DNA of 64,000 bases, from assembly GCA_964467315.1 (NCBI GenBank), contig CAYXSA010000006.1, positions 1 to 64,000 on the forward strand. Reading direction: 5' to 3'. A program made the translations under genes and the position numbers. The stretch comes from JAAFIM01 sp964467315 (GTDB lineage Bacteria; Bacteroidota; Bacteroidia; Chitinophagales; Saprospiraceae). The notes under the pieces were generated by a model. The model was not told the DNA's origin. It made no database searches and saw only the letters and a program-made list of their open reading frames with translations. Shown piece after piece: positions 24,274 to 32,073 of this stretch; position 1 is the stretch's first letter, and each line of letters opens with the position of its first letter.

Positions 24274-26118
24274 ATGTGCGGAATCGTCGCCTATATCGGC
24301 ACTCAAGAAGCCTATCCTATCGTGATGAAAGGCTTGCAACGTTTGGAATATCGCGGCTACGATAGCGCGGGCGTAGCCCTTATCGCCCAAGCGGGAGATA
24401 TGCGCGTATTCAAACAAAAGGGCAAGGTAAAAGAACTCGCAGAAGCCGCTAAAAATAGCGATACCAGCGGCACGCGCGGCATGGGACATACGCGCTGGGC
24501 TACGCACGGCGAACCCAATAACGTAAATGCGCACCCGCATACCTCTGGCAATGGCAACCTCGCCATTATCCACAACGGTATCATAGAAAATTATCATGTC
24601 CTGCGCACCGCACTGGAGCGCGAAGGGCATCGTTTTGAGAGCGATACGGATACCGAAATCCTCGTTCACCTCATCGAAGAAATCCAGCTAAAAGAAGCCG
24701 CCAGCCTCGAAGAAGCCGTGCGCATCGCCCTTTCTCGCGTGGTCGGCGCTTATGCCATCGTGGTCATGGAGCGCAGCGAACCCGATAAAATCGTAGCCGC
24801 CCGCAAAGGTAGCCCCCTCGTTTTGGGCGTAGGCAATAACGAATTGCTGCTTGCCTCCGACGCTTCCCCCATCGTAGAATACACCAAAAACGTGGTCTAT
24901 CTCAACGACGAAGAAATCGTTGTACTCCGACCCAACGGACAATTTCAGATAAAAACCATCGACGACGAGCTGCAAACGCCCTTCATTCAGCACCTCGATA
25001 TGGAACTCGAGGCAATAGAAAAGGGCGGGTTTCCGCATTATATGCTCAAAGAAATCCACCAGCAGCCCCAAACCATCGCCGATGCCATGCGCGGACGGCT
25101 CAACGTGCAGCAGGGCATCATCACGCTCGGCGGGGTCGTCGAATACGAAAATGCGCTAAAAAACGCCAATCGCATCATCATCGTCGCTTGCGGGACTTCC
25201 TACATCGCGGGACTTATCGGCGAATATCTTTTGGAAGACTTGGCGCGCATACCCACAGAAATCGAATACGCCAGCGAATTCCGCTATCGCAACCCCATCG
25301 TCGGCGATAAGGACATCGTTATAGCCATCTCCCAATCGGGCGAAACCGCCGATACGCTCGCCGCTTTAGACCTTGCCCGCGACCGCGCCGCCCTGACTTA
25401 TGGCATCTGCAACGTCGTCGGCTCTTCCATCGCACGCGCTACGCACGCGGGTTCGTACATACACGCAGGTCCCGAAATTGGCGTAGCCTCCACCAAAGCC
25501 TTCACAGGGCAGGTTACTTTGCTGACGCTCATGGCGCTACAGCTCGCCCAAAAACGCGGCACTATCTCCATGTCCTACTATTTCCAACTGCTCGGCGAGC
25601 TGGAAAACATACCCGCCAAAGTGCAAAAAGTGCTGGAAAGCGACGCAAAAATAAAGTACATCGCCTCCCTCTGGAAGGACGCACCCAATGCGCTCTATCT
25701 GGGGCGCGGCTACAATTTCCCCGTCGCTTTAGAGGGTGCGCTCAAACTCAAAGAAATCTCCTACATACACGCCGAAGGCTACCCCGCCGCCGAGATGAAA
25801 CACGGCCCCATCGCGCTCATCGACGAAAATATGCCCGTCGTAGTGATAGCTACCAACGACAGCACCCGCGACAAGGTCATCAGCAATATACAAGAGGTCA
25901 AAGCGCGCAAGGGCAAAATTTTGGCTATCGTCAAAGAAAACGACCCCGATATACCGCAGATGGTCGACCATTTTATCGAGATACCCGACACCGCCGAGCC
26001 GCTCACGCCCCTACTTTCGGTCATTCCGCTCCAATTGCTCGCCTACCATATCGCCGTGCTGCGCGGCTGCAACGTCGACCAACCGCGCAACCTCGCCAAA
26101 TCTGTAACGGTAGAGTAA
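24274..26118 (+). CDS. glmS: Glutamine--fructose-6-phosphate aminotransferase (isomerizing)
   Basis: 614 residues. N-terminal glutaminase domain starts MCGIVAYIG, with the nucleophile Cys exposed after Met removal; RGYDSAG, GHTRWATHG and HNGIIENY follow. Two SIS sugar-isomerase domains follow (ACGTSYIAG, SQSGETADT, and later GRGYNFPVALEGALKLKEISY with the EGALKLKE motif), ending LAKSVTVE. It makes glucosamine-6-phosphate, the first step to UDP-GlcNAc for cell wall and LPS. No glmS ribozyme is visible upstream. Confidence 0.98.
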   Translation: MCGIVAYIGTQEAYPIVMKGLQRLEYRGYDSAGVALIAQAGDMRVFKQKGKVKELAEAAKNSDTSGTRGMGHTRWATHGEPNNVNAHPHTSGNGNLAIIHNGIIENYHVLRTALEREGHRFESDTDTEILVHLIEEIQLKEAASLEEAVRIALSRVVGAYAIVVMERSEPDKIVAARKGSPLVLGVGNNELLLASDASPIVEYTKNVVYLNDEEIVVLRPNGQFQIKTIDDELQTPFIQHLDMELEAIEKGGFPHYMLKEIHQQPQTIADAMRGRLNVQQGIITLGGVVEYENALKNANRIIIVACGTSYIAGLIGEYLLEDLARIPTEIEYASEFRYRNPIVGDKDIVIAISQSGETADTLAALDLARDRAALTYGICNVVGSSIARATHAGSYIHAGPEIGVASTKAFTGQVTLLTLMALQLAQKRGTISMSYYFQLLGELENIPAKVQKVLESDAKIKYIASLWKDAPNALYLGRGYNFPVALEGALKLKEISYIHAEGYPAAEMKHGPIALIDENMPVVVIATNDSTRDKVISNIQEVKARKGKILAIVKENDPDIPQMVDHFIEIPDTAEPLTPLLSVIPLQLLAYHIAVLRGCNVDQPRNLAKSVTVE

Positions 26119-26135
26119 AGATTTTTTATTTTTTT

Positions 26136-26214
26136 GGCGTGCCCGCCGCGCAAAAAGGCGCGGCGGTCGGGCTTTTTGAGCCGTAGCATGCTACGGCTCT
26201 ACAATCCCTCACGC
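26136..26214 (+). repeat. Three-stem interspersed element, copy 11
   Basis: Plus orientation, 17 nt past the glmS stop and before its terminator, so it should be transcribed with glmS. Arm 1 CGCCGCGC/GCGCGGCG, arm 2 AGCCGTAGCATGCTACGGCT. At 79 bp slightly shorter than copy 9. The conserved GGGCTAT is GGGCTTT here. Confidence 0.9.
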
Positions 26215-26224
26215 TAAAATATGG

Positions 26225-26262
26225 TGCAGGCAGCGCAAAAGGTGCGCTGCCTGCATTTTTTT
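26225..26262 (+). terminator. glmS terminator
   Basis: A 13-bp stem TGCAGGCAGCGCA/TGCGCTGCCTGCA followed by seven T. Confidence 0.88.
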
Positions 26263-26288
26263 GTTTTTTTGCACAGCGCAGAAAAAAA

Positions 26289-27104
26289 TCAAGGACGCAG
26301 CGCAAAAACCCTTTGTTGTAGGTTTTGCTGTACTTTGGCGCGGACAGTGGCGGGCGCGTCGTTTGCCAAATCGACCCCGAAAAGTATCTGCATATAGGAT
26401 ATATCCAAAAATATATTGCTGTCTGCGCCGTCGCGCACGCTAAGCTCTACGGGAATTTCGACGCTGAAACTCGTGCTATCGAGTAGGCTGTAGGTCGTAT
26501 CCAAATTGCTGTCGTGGAAGGCAAAGAGGTAACTATTGTAGCGTTGATTGGTGCTATCCCAAAAAATCGGGCTGGCTGCAGCGCCGAGCGGATGCGTCGA
26601 TGGGCTGACCTGTTCGCCGTCGATGCCTGCCGCCAGCGGCGACAAACCTATGCGAAAACGCAAAGCGGCATAATCGCCCACGCGGCTAAATTTGCCCAGC
26701 TCGTAGCGCAATCCCTCCGAATTGAGTGCCCGCGCATCGTCGGGCAGTAGCGCCTGCGAGCCATCTCGCAGCTCAAAAAGTAGGGTGTCCTCTATGCTGT
26801 GCGCGTTGCCATCGTAGTCGATTAACTGTACTTCGGAGAGCAGCATCTGTAGCGCATCGACGCGAAAAGCTGCGCCCTGCGGGTCGAAAAAAGAGCCGCC
26901 CAACTGCAAAACCTCGCTCGTATCCCGTCCAAAATGTCGACACTGCAATTGCAACTGATAGTACTCGCAACAGCAGTTTATATCGGCTTCGGCGTTAAAA
27001 TTTTCCGCAATCGGGTCGGTACAATCCTCCACTTTAGCGGCGCAAGCGGCGAATTGCATCAGAAGCAATCCGCCGCCTATAGCGCAGAGCATTTTTTGTA
27101 GCAT
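26289..27104 (-). CDS. MbnP-like lipoprotein
   Basis: 271 residues. Lipoprotein signal ending MQFAAC (Cys about residue 21). The mature start has CTDPIAENFNAEADINCCCEY, a Cys-rich segment resembling a metal- or disulfide-knot region. Then LGGSFFDPQGAAFRVDALQMLLSEV and FRIGLSPLA, which I associate with MbnP-type (copper-protein-like) domains in bacteroidetes. The assignment rests on pattern recall. The start codon lies 1 nt from the terminal repeat of a MITE-like element, so the element provides or replaces its upstream region. Confidence 0.6.
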   Translation of the reverse strand: MLQKMLCAIGGGLLLMQFAACAAKVEDCTDPIAENFNAEADINCCCEYYQLQLQCRHFGRDTSEVLQLGGSFFDPQGAAFRVDALQMLLSEVQLIDYDGNAHSIEDTLLFELRDGSQALLPDDARALNSEGLRYELGKFSRVGDYAALRFRIGLSPLAAGIDGEQVSPSTHPLGAAASPIFWDSTNQRYNSYLFAFHDSNLDTTYSLLDSTSFSVEIPVELSVRDGADSNIFLDISYMQILFGVDLANDAPATVRAKVQQNLQQRVFALRP

Positions 27105-27105
27105 A

Positions 27106-27269
27106 AGAAGCTGTTTGAAAACCCCTGACGAGGCAGAAAATGGTAGATTTTGGAGGGCTACAAGCGTCTTTTTTAAGGGAATAGCAGCGCTATTGCCGCA
27201 AAAAAACGCGCAGTTAGACCTTCAAAAGATGCCGTTTGATGACCGTTAAGGGGTTTTCAAACAGCTTCT
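27106..27269. mobile_element. MITE-like non-autonomous element with 21-bp terminal inverted repeats
   Basis: 164 bp, ends are perfect 21-bp inverted repeats (27106-27126 and 27249-27269, starting AGAAGCTGTTTGAAAACCCC). The interior (GGTAGATTTTGGAGGGCTAC...) has no open reading frame and no clear target duplication. It fills almost the whole space between dinB-like and the MbnP-like gene: 6 nt from one stop codon and 1 nt from the other gene's start codon. The transposase source is not in the window. Confidence 0.8.
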
Positions 27270-27275
27270 AAACCT

Positions 27276-27788
27276 CTACAGATAGCGTTCTTTGATGATT
27301 TCGAGATGGTGCAGCTCGTGCCCGATGATGATATACGCCAGCGCACGCACGGAGATTTCTGCGCCATTGGCAGTGCCCATGCGCATACCTTCTTCCTCCG
27401 AAAAGCGGCTAAAAAGCTGTATGGTCGTGAGCCGCAGCAGATGAAATTCGCCCAACAGTTCCTCTACGCGCAGATGCTCGACTTGTGCATTTTGGGCAAA
27501 TAGATTTTCGTCGTAGCCTGCCAGCTCCGTCGTGTCGCCTCTGCCAATGCGCAGGGCGCGATACGCCATCACTCGTTCTGCATCAATGAGATGTTGCAGG
27601 ACTTGTTTAAGCGTCCACTTGCCTTCGGCATAGGCATAATTGCCCTTGCTTTCGTCGATACCGCGCAGGTAGAGTTGCGTTTTTTGATGAACGGTTTGCA
27701 GGGTCGTTATCAAGGTCGCGTCTTCGGGGACATTGCGCACATAGCTGGCGTAATAAGGGCTGTATTCGTGCTCGGTTGGCTTTTTCAT
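27276..27788 (-). CDS. DinB family protein
   Basis: 170 residues, a four-helix-bundle DinB/YfiT-like protein. Metal-ligand histidines fit the family pattern: WTLKQVLQHLIDAERV (first His) and IIGHELHHLEIIKERYL (final His pair). Members are metal-dependent transferases, often for bacillithiol or related thiols, or of unknown activity. Stand-alone; a terminator-like hairpin lies upstream at about 27808-27848 and a MITE-like element directly downstream. Confidence 0.88.
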   Translation of the reverse strand: MKKPTEHEYSPYYASYVRNVPEDATLITTLQTVHQKTQLYLRGIDESKGNYAYAEGKWTLKQVLQHLIDAERVMAYRALRIGRGDTTELAGYDENLFAQNAQVEHLRVEELLGEFHLLRLTTIQLFSRFSEEEGMRMGTANGAEISVRALAYIIIGHELHHLEIIKERYL

Positions 27789-27807
27789 GTCTGGTGTTTG
27801 GGGAACG

Positions 27808-27848
27808 AAAAATCCCCGCCTGACAAAATGAAGTCAAGCAGGGGCTTT
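27808..27848. terminator. Hairpin after the HAD gene
   Basis: AAAAATCCCCGCCTGAC and GTCAAGCAGGGGCTTTTT form an imperfect stem with A/T tracts on both sides. It lies at the 3' end of the HAD gene (minus strand) and upstream of dinB. Confidence 0.6.
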
Positions 27849-28331
27849 TTATTGGGAAGACTTAGCTTTTTGCGGCGACAAAATTGTTTTAGCTGTTGCC
27901 AAGTGGCTTTCATTAAGCCCAACTGTAGCGTTGGTAAGTAACAATTTTTTTTTCATAGACGCGGGAAGCTCATTTAGCGATTTGTCGTCGTCAAGAATGA
28001 TAAAATGCCTTGTTTTTTGTTTACCGTGTTTTTTGTGCCAGCGCAAAATCTCGTCTTTTCGGCTCAAATACTCCGTATTTTCTTCTAAAGCGTGAAGCTT
28101 ATTTATTTTTAGCCCTCTGTTGGCAAAAATTTTTTTCCACTCCACGATACTGAATTTCGATTTATGGGAGCTTGTGAGCCAAACCGTGATATTGGGGTGT
28201 TCATCGAGAAGGAGCGAGAGCGTCTTAACGGCTTGTGGGCTAAATTGGTAAAAACCATCTTCCAGCGGCTCCAACTGTTTCCAAGAACAGGCAGGTGCCA
28301 TAACACCGTCGATGTCTAAGAGTAGTAGCAT
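27849..28331 (-). CDS. HAD-like phosphatase (Swiss-Army-Knife RNA-repair HAD type)
   Basis: 160 residues. HAD motif I LLLLDIDGVMAP (DxDG, nucleophile Asp), motif II in VWLTSSHKS, and acidic motif IV in FIILDDDKSL. Small single-domain HADs of this type occur in RNA-repair proteins, where they remove phosphates. It follows the ParB-like gene by 15 nt on the same strand. Clearly more AT-rich than the surrounding genes, so likely acquired. The RNA-repair link comes from family recall; the substrate is unknown. Confidence 0.7.
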   Translation of the reverse strand: MLLLLDIDGVMAPACSWKQLEPLEDGFYQFSPQAVKTLSLLLDEHPNITVWLTSSHKSKFSIVEWKKIFANRGLKINKLHALEENTEYLSRKDEILRWHKKHGKQKTRHFIILDDDKSLNELPASMKKKLLLTNATVGLNESHLATAKTILSPQKAKSSQ

Positions 28332-28346
28332 GGCTGTAAAATAATT

Positions 28347-28733
28347 TTATTGGTTAAAAAAGCTCAAAAAATCTTCCAAGTTGACTTTATTTTCTGCTGC
28401 ATCTTCGCGGTTTAGCTTGTCGATTTTTGCTTTTGTGTCCCAATCTTCTTCATCAAACTGTATTTCGCACCAGCTTTGGGCAGTGGTTGCAGAGGTTTTG
28501 TAAGAGGGGAACCTATCAAGCGGAACACCCGCTAATAGAGAAGCTAAATACCGATGATGCCCATCTATAATTAAATCATTAGCGACTTTTATGCCTGTAA
28601 ATTTTATACCCATGAGCATCTTCATATAAATGCGATTCAGTATGGGCAAACACAAATTAGATTGCGTTGGTTTCAGAGGTATATTATTTTTTTTGATAAA
28701 CTCCAAAACGAAATCGGCTGTAAGTTTCCCCAT
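28347..28733 (-). CDS. ParB/Srx-fold small protein
   Basis: 128 residues. The motif IIDGHHRYLASLLAG (residues about 70-84) is the conserved DGHHR motif of ParB/sulfiredoxin-fold proteins, which bind nucleotide and in some families act as nucleases or kinases. No DNA-binding helix-turn-helix domain follows, so this is not a plasmid partition ParB. The start is only 2 nt after the SPOR gene stop and the HAD gene follows after 15 nt. AT-rich like the HAD gene. Together they look like an inserted two-gene module at the end of the deoC operon. Confidence 0.65.
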   Translation of the reverse strand: MGKLTADFVLEFIKKNNIPLKPTQSNLCLPILNRIYMKMLMGIKFTGIKVANDLIIDGHHRYLASLLAGVPLDRFPSYKTSATTAQSWCEIQFDEEDWDTKAKIDKLNREDAAENKVNLEDFLSFFNQ

Positions 28734-28735
28734 AA

Positions 28736-29134
28736 TTAAAACTGCGTCGGCTTCACCTTATTATTTTTGAAAATAAAGGCTTCGGGATAGTGTTTTTGCA
28801 CCTGATAGAGTAGGGTAGAAGCGTCGAATTTCGTATAAAAAGCGCCCGCCGACACTTTGTAGAAGGGCGAATCAAATTCCCAATCTATGGCGACGGTTTG
28901 CAAATCGCCGCTTAGCAGGCTGCGGGCTTCTTGGAGCTTTTGCATGGTTTCGTACTTATCGCGTCCGATATAAATCTGCACGCTCCAAGCGCGAATGACC
29001 CTATCGGGTTTGAGGTTGGCGCTGCGGCGTATGTCGAGCAGTCGGCGCACGCTGCTTTCTTCCTGCACGACGATTTGCGCCTGCGCACGCGAGGCAAGGA
29101 AAACGAAGAGCGACAAAAGTATAAAACGAAGCAT
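28736..29134 (-). CDS. Secreted SPOR-like domain protein
   Basis: 132 residues. Signal peptide MLRFILLSLFVFLASRAQAQ. The mature part has IRAWSVQIYIGRDKYETMQK and SPFYKVSAGAFYTKFDAS, consistent with a single SPOR fold that binds septal peptidoglycan lacking side peptides. It follows deoC with 16 nt between, an arrangement I recall from other Bacteroidota. Probably periplasmic. Confidence 0.8.
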   Translation of the reverse strand: MLRFILLSLFVFLASRAQAQIVVQEESSVRRLLDIRRSANLKPDRVIRAWSVQIYIGRDKYETMQKLQEARSLLSGDLQTVAIDWEFDSPFYKVSAGAFYTKFDASTLLYQVQKHYPEAFIFKNNKVKPTQF

Positions 29135-29150
29135 AAAGGTTGGAAAGATT

Positions 29151-29813
29151 TTATTTGGCTGTAGACTTATGGCTGACGATAGCGACCCCTGCCGAAGTGC
29201 CCAAACGTTCCGCGCCTGCTTGTATGAATTGCATCGCTTGCTCGTATGTGCGTATGCCGCCAGAGGCTTTTATTTTCGCCTGCCCTTGTACGGCTTGGCG
29301 AATGGTCTGTATTTGGTGTAGGGTAGCGCCCTCACCGTTGATGCCTGTGGAGGTTTTGATGTAATTTGCGCCGAGTTCTACGCCGATTTTGCTTATTTTT
29401 CGTATTTCTTCGTCCGTGAGCAAGGAAGCCTCAATGATGATTTTAGCGGTTTTTCCGTGCAGGTGTGCGGCGCGAATGGCGCTATCGAGGTCGTTGTGTA
29501 CGTGTGCCCATTTATTGTCTTTGATAGCACAGATATTAGCTACGATGTCGATTTCATCTACCCCTTCGTCTACGGCGCGCTTGATTTCCTCGATTTTGGC
29601 GGCGATAGCCGAATAACCCATCGGGAAACCCGCTACGGTAACAACCTGCAGGGGGCTGCTATCGAGCAGATAGGCGGCATGGCGCACATAAAAAGGCGGC
29701 ACGCACACGCCTGCAAAGCCGTACTGACGGGCTTCGTCGCAGAGTTTACTGATTTGGTCGCTTGTGCAGATAGGTGAGAGTAAAGTATGCTCGATATGTT
29801 TGGCAAGTTCCAT
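29151..29813 (-). CDS. deoC: Deoxyribose-phosphate aldolase
   Basis: 220 residues. TIM-barrel class I aldolase. Schiff-base Lys153 lies in ANYIKTSTG, with KASGGIRTYEQA toward the C-terminus and EIDIVANI before the catalytic core. It splits 2-deoxyribose-5-phosphate into glyceraldehyde-3-phosphate and acetaldehyde in deoxynucleoside catabolism. First gene of a four-gene same-strand run (deoC, SPOR, ParB-like, HAD). Full length. Confidence 0.96.
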   Translation of the reverse strand: MELAKHIEHTLLSPICTSDQISKLCDEARQYGFAGVCVPPFYVRHAAYLLDSSPLQVVTVAGFPMGYSAIAAKIEEIKRAVDEGVDEIDIVANICAIKDNKWAHVHNDLDSAIRAAHLHGKTAKIIIEASLLTDEEIRKISKIGVELGANYIKTSTGINGEGATLHQIQTIRQAVQGQAKIKASGGIRTYEQAMQFIQAGAERLGTSAGVAIVSHKSTAK

Positions 29814-29935
29814 TTTCTTATGAAGGTTGTTAGCGGCTTTGGTAAAGTGGGGCTAAATATACGATAAAATAACGCATACTTTGCCTTTTACACTTATTTT
29901 TTGGCGAATGGCGATATTTTGGAGGCGATTTTTTT

Positions 29936-30088
29936 GGGCGTGTCCCCGCGCTGCCTGCCGCGCAAAGGGCGCGGCAGGGGGCAGCCATAAAAGCTGCCCC
30001 TACGCAGCGCGGGGTCGGGCTATTCGGGGCGTACCACCATCGCCCCATTTTGGGGCGAATGTTGATTCGCCCCTACTATCCCTCACGC
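29936..30088 (+). repeat. Three-stem interspersed element, copy 12
   Basis: Plus orientation. Arm 1 contains GCCGCGC/GCGCGGC plus GGGGCAGC/GCTGCCCC; arm 2 GGGGCGAAT/ATTCGCCCC. It lies between the apbE stop and the deoC start (both minus-strand genes). Confidence 0.9.
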
Positions 30089-30107
30089 TATGTCCCTTAG
30101 AGGGCAT

Positions 30108-31151
30108 TTAGTCTACGAAATAAGTTTTTGCCGAGCCGAGCCATAGCTCTTGGGGCTGCCCTTGCGGGTCGAGGTAGATAAAATAAGCGCTTATTTTCAG
30201 CCGATTGAGCATGGCTTCCGCGCCTGCTTTTCCTTGTGCCATGCAGGCAGTAGCGAGTGCATCGGCAAGGGCGGCAGAGGGCGCGAAGATGCTGACGCTC
30301 AATAAATCGTTTTGTTCGGTGTAGCCTGTGCGCGGATTGATAGTATGCACATATTTTTTGCCACCCGATTCGTAGAAGCTGCGATAATTGCCCGAAGTTG
30401 CTAAAGCCATATTTTGCAAATCTACGGCGGCTTGTATGGAGTTGGTGGCTGCGCCTTCTTGTGGTACATTGATGCCGACGCGCCAAGCCTTGCCTTTGCT
30501 GGGGCTGCCTTTGGCGAGGATTTCGCCGCCTACGTCGATAAGATAATTTTTGATACCTTTTTCTTCGAGTAGTTCGCCGATGAGGTCGGCGGCATAGCCT
30601 GGAGCCATCGCATTGAATTCGATTTGCAGGCGGCTGTCTTGTTTGTATAGTTCGACGCTGTCGCCGCCTTCGGTGTAGTAGAGCTCCAGCATATCGAAAT
30701 TGGAGAATTTTAGCAGGCTGTCTACTTCTGCTTGGCTGGCGTTTTCTACGGGGCGTTTTTCCTTGTATCCGAAACCCCAGTAATTGACGAGCGGCTTTAG
30801 AGCGGGGTTGAATGCGCCTTCCGTCATGCTGTGAAATTCCTTTGCGAGTTCGATGCAGTCTATCAGATAGCGCTCTTTGCTGCTGATGCTAAGCCGTGCG
30901 CCGCTGCGGTTGAATTGGGAAAGGCGAGAGCTGCTATCATAGGTAGAAAGCGCTGCATTAAAATCCTTCAATAGGGATTCTATCTCCGTTTGCAGATTGC
31001 GCCCTGCGCTGTCTTGGTAAGTTAGGGCGTAAGTGCTGCCCATCGTTTTGCCCTGAAAGCGAACCATATCGCCCGCCCCGTCTTTGCCGCCGCTGGGGTC
31101 GCTGGCGCAGGCAGCCGAAAAGAGCAGCAAAAGGAAAGTGAAATAACGCAT
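30108..31151 (-). CDS. apbE: FAD:protein FMN transferase (ApbE family)
   Basis: 347 residues. Lipoprotein signal MRYFTFLLLLFSAACAS (lipobox SAAC). ApbE features: QGKTMGSTYALTYQ, FNAALSTYDSSSRLSQFN, TEGAFNPALKPLVNYWGFG, and the LIDVGGEILAKG motif followed by HTINPRTGYT, which holds metal-binding residues. It attaches FMN to Thr of Na+-NQR or Rnf subunits, acting in the periplasm. No nqr genes are adjacent. Monocistronic. Confidence 0.94.
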   Translation of the reverse strand: MRYFTFLLLLFSAACASDPSGGKDGAGDMVRFQGKTMGSTYALTYQDSAGRNLQTEIESLLKDFNAALSTYDSSSRLSQFNRSGARLSISSKERYLIDCIELAKEFHSMTEGAFNPALKPLVNYWGFGYKEKRPVENASQAEVDSLLKFSNFDMLELYYTEGGDSVELYKQDSRLQIEFNAMAPGYAADLIGELLEEKGIKNYLIDVGGEILAKGSPSKGKAWRVGINVPQEGAATNSIQAAVDLQNMALATSGNYRSFYESGGKKYVHTINPRTGYTEQNDLLSVSIFAPSAALADALATACMAQGKAGAEAMLNRLKISAYFIYLDPQGQPQELWLGSAKTYFVD

Positions 31152-31170
31152 ACGGTATTATTGGCATGGT

Positions 31171-31240
31171 GTATAGGTACTGCGCGGCTATCGCCGCGCT
31201 GGTACAATGTCGCCTTGCGGCGGCATCGGTAGCAAGTATC
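31171..31240 (-). repeat. Small hairpin repeat family B, copy 3 (expanded)
   Basis: On the minus strand: GATACTTGCTACCGATG, CCGCCGCAAGGCGACA, then TTGTACC, an extra GCGCGGCG/CGCCGCGC hairpin, and AGTACCTATAC. Same ends as copies 1 and 2 with an inserted hairpin. It lies upstream of apbE. Confidence 0.65.
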
Positions 31241-31382
31241 TAAATTTTTTTTGAATAGCTGCCGCCTGTAGCGGGGATAAACAGCGAAAACCATTTGAAA
31301 CGCCTATGTACACCATGTTTTAAGCTGTACATCGTATTGTAATAAGAGCTTGAAAGGCTGGTGGCCTACGGCTGATGGCAAT

Positions 31383-31483
31383 GCGTGAGGGATAGGAGCG
31401 GAACCACCGAGCCGCGCGTAGCGGGGCGAAGGTGATGCAGCGGATAGCCCGACCCCGCCGCGTTAGCGCGGCGGGGGCACGCC
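31383..31483 (-). repeat. Three-stem interspersed element, copy 13
   Basis: Minus orientation, all conserved parts present. Arm 1 CGCCGCG/CGCGGCG. It lies between the stop of the 147-aa membrane protein gene and the apbE start. Confidence 0.9.
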
Positions 31484-31497
31484 CAAAAAAATATGTT

Positions 31498-31941
31498 TTA
31501 CATACCCGAAACGGCAAAAAATCCGCGTTTTGCCATGATGATGCCGACGACTATCAAAACGAGGGCTAAACTGTTGAAAATCAATAAGCTACGATGCTTG
31601 GCAGTATCGTCTTTGGCGCGGCGTGTGCGTGCGCGGGCGACGGTTATCAAGACGACGGCGATAAGCATAATGGTGATATGCTCCACTGCCCAATAGCGCA
31701 AAGTGGGGTCTTTCATCATACCCGCGACGAATTGGACGCTGGGGCTAAGGAAGTACAGCACTAAGCCGATAGTCGCCTGAATATGCGCGCCGATGAGCAG
31801 CATGAGGCTTAGTTTGCCGTCGATTTTTTGGAAGGGTGCGCGTTGGAGCGTGCCCATAGCGGATTTGGCGATGACGATGAGCAGGAGCGCAAGCACGCCG
31901 AAGCGTAGGAAGGAGTGCGCGAGAAATAAAATTTCGTACAT
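31498..31941 (-). CDS. Four-helix membrane protein, unknown function
   Basis: 147 residues from the ATG at 31941 (MYEILFLAHSFLRFGVLALLL). Four predicted membrane segments: about residues 5-25, 45-65, 83-103 and 118-138. Conserved-looking His residues at HSFLRF, GAHIQAT and EHITIML sit near the membrane faces and could bind heme or metal. Small bacteroidete membrane proteins of this shape are annotated only as hypothetical. Divergent from the FabH-like gene; both directions show TATCTTTG-type motifs in the shared gap (31984-31991 minus, 32015-32022 plus). Confidence 0.75.
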   Translation of the reverse strand: MYEILFLAHSFLRFGVLALLLIVIAKSAMGTLQRAPFQKIDGKLSLMLLIGAHIQATIGLVLYFLSPSVQFVAGMMKDPTLRYWAVEHITIMLIAVVLITVARARTRRAKDDTAKHRSLLIFNSLALVLIVVGIIMAKRGFFAVSGM

Positions 31942-32073
31942 GATGGTAGAATATAGTGTGGTGGCGAAGAACGCAATTTTGGGCAAAGATAGGCAAGGCA
32001 TCCCCAAAAAGCTATATCTTTGCCATTAGATTTTGTTTTACCTTATTTCGTCGCTCTCGCTCCTACTTAGTGT

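Noticed and set aside
28347..28733. Plasmid or chromosome partition ParB
   Set aside because: Only the small DGHHR domain is present, no HTH domain, and no parA is nearby.
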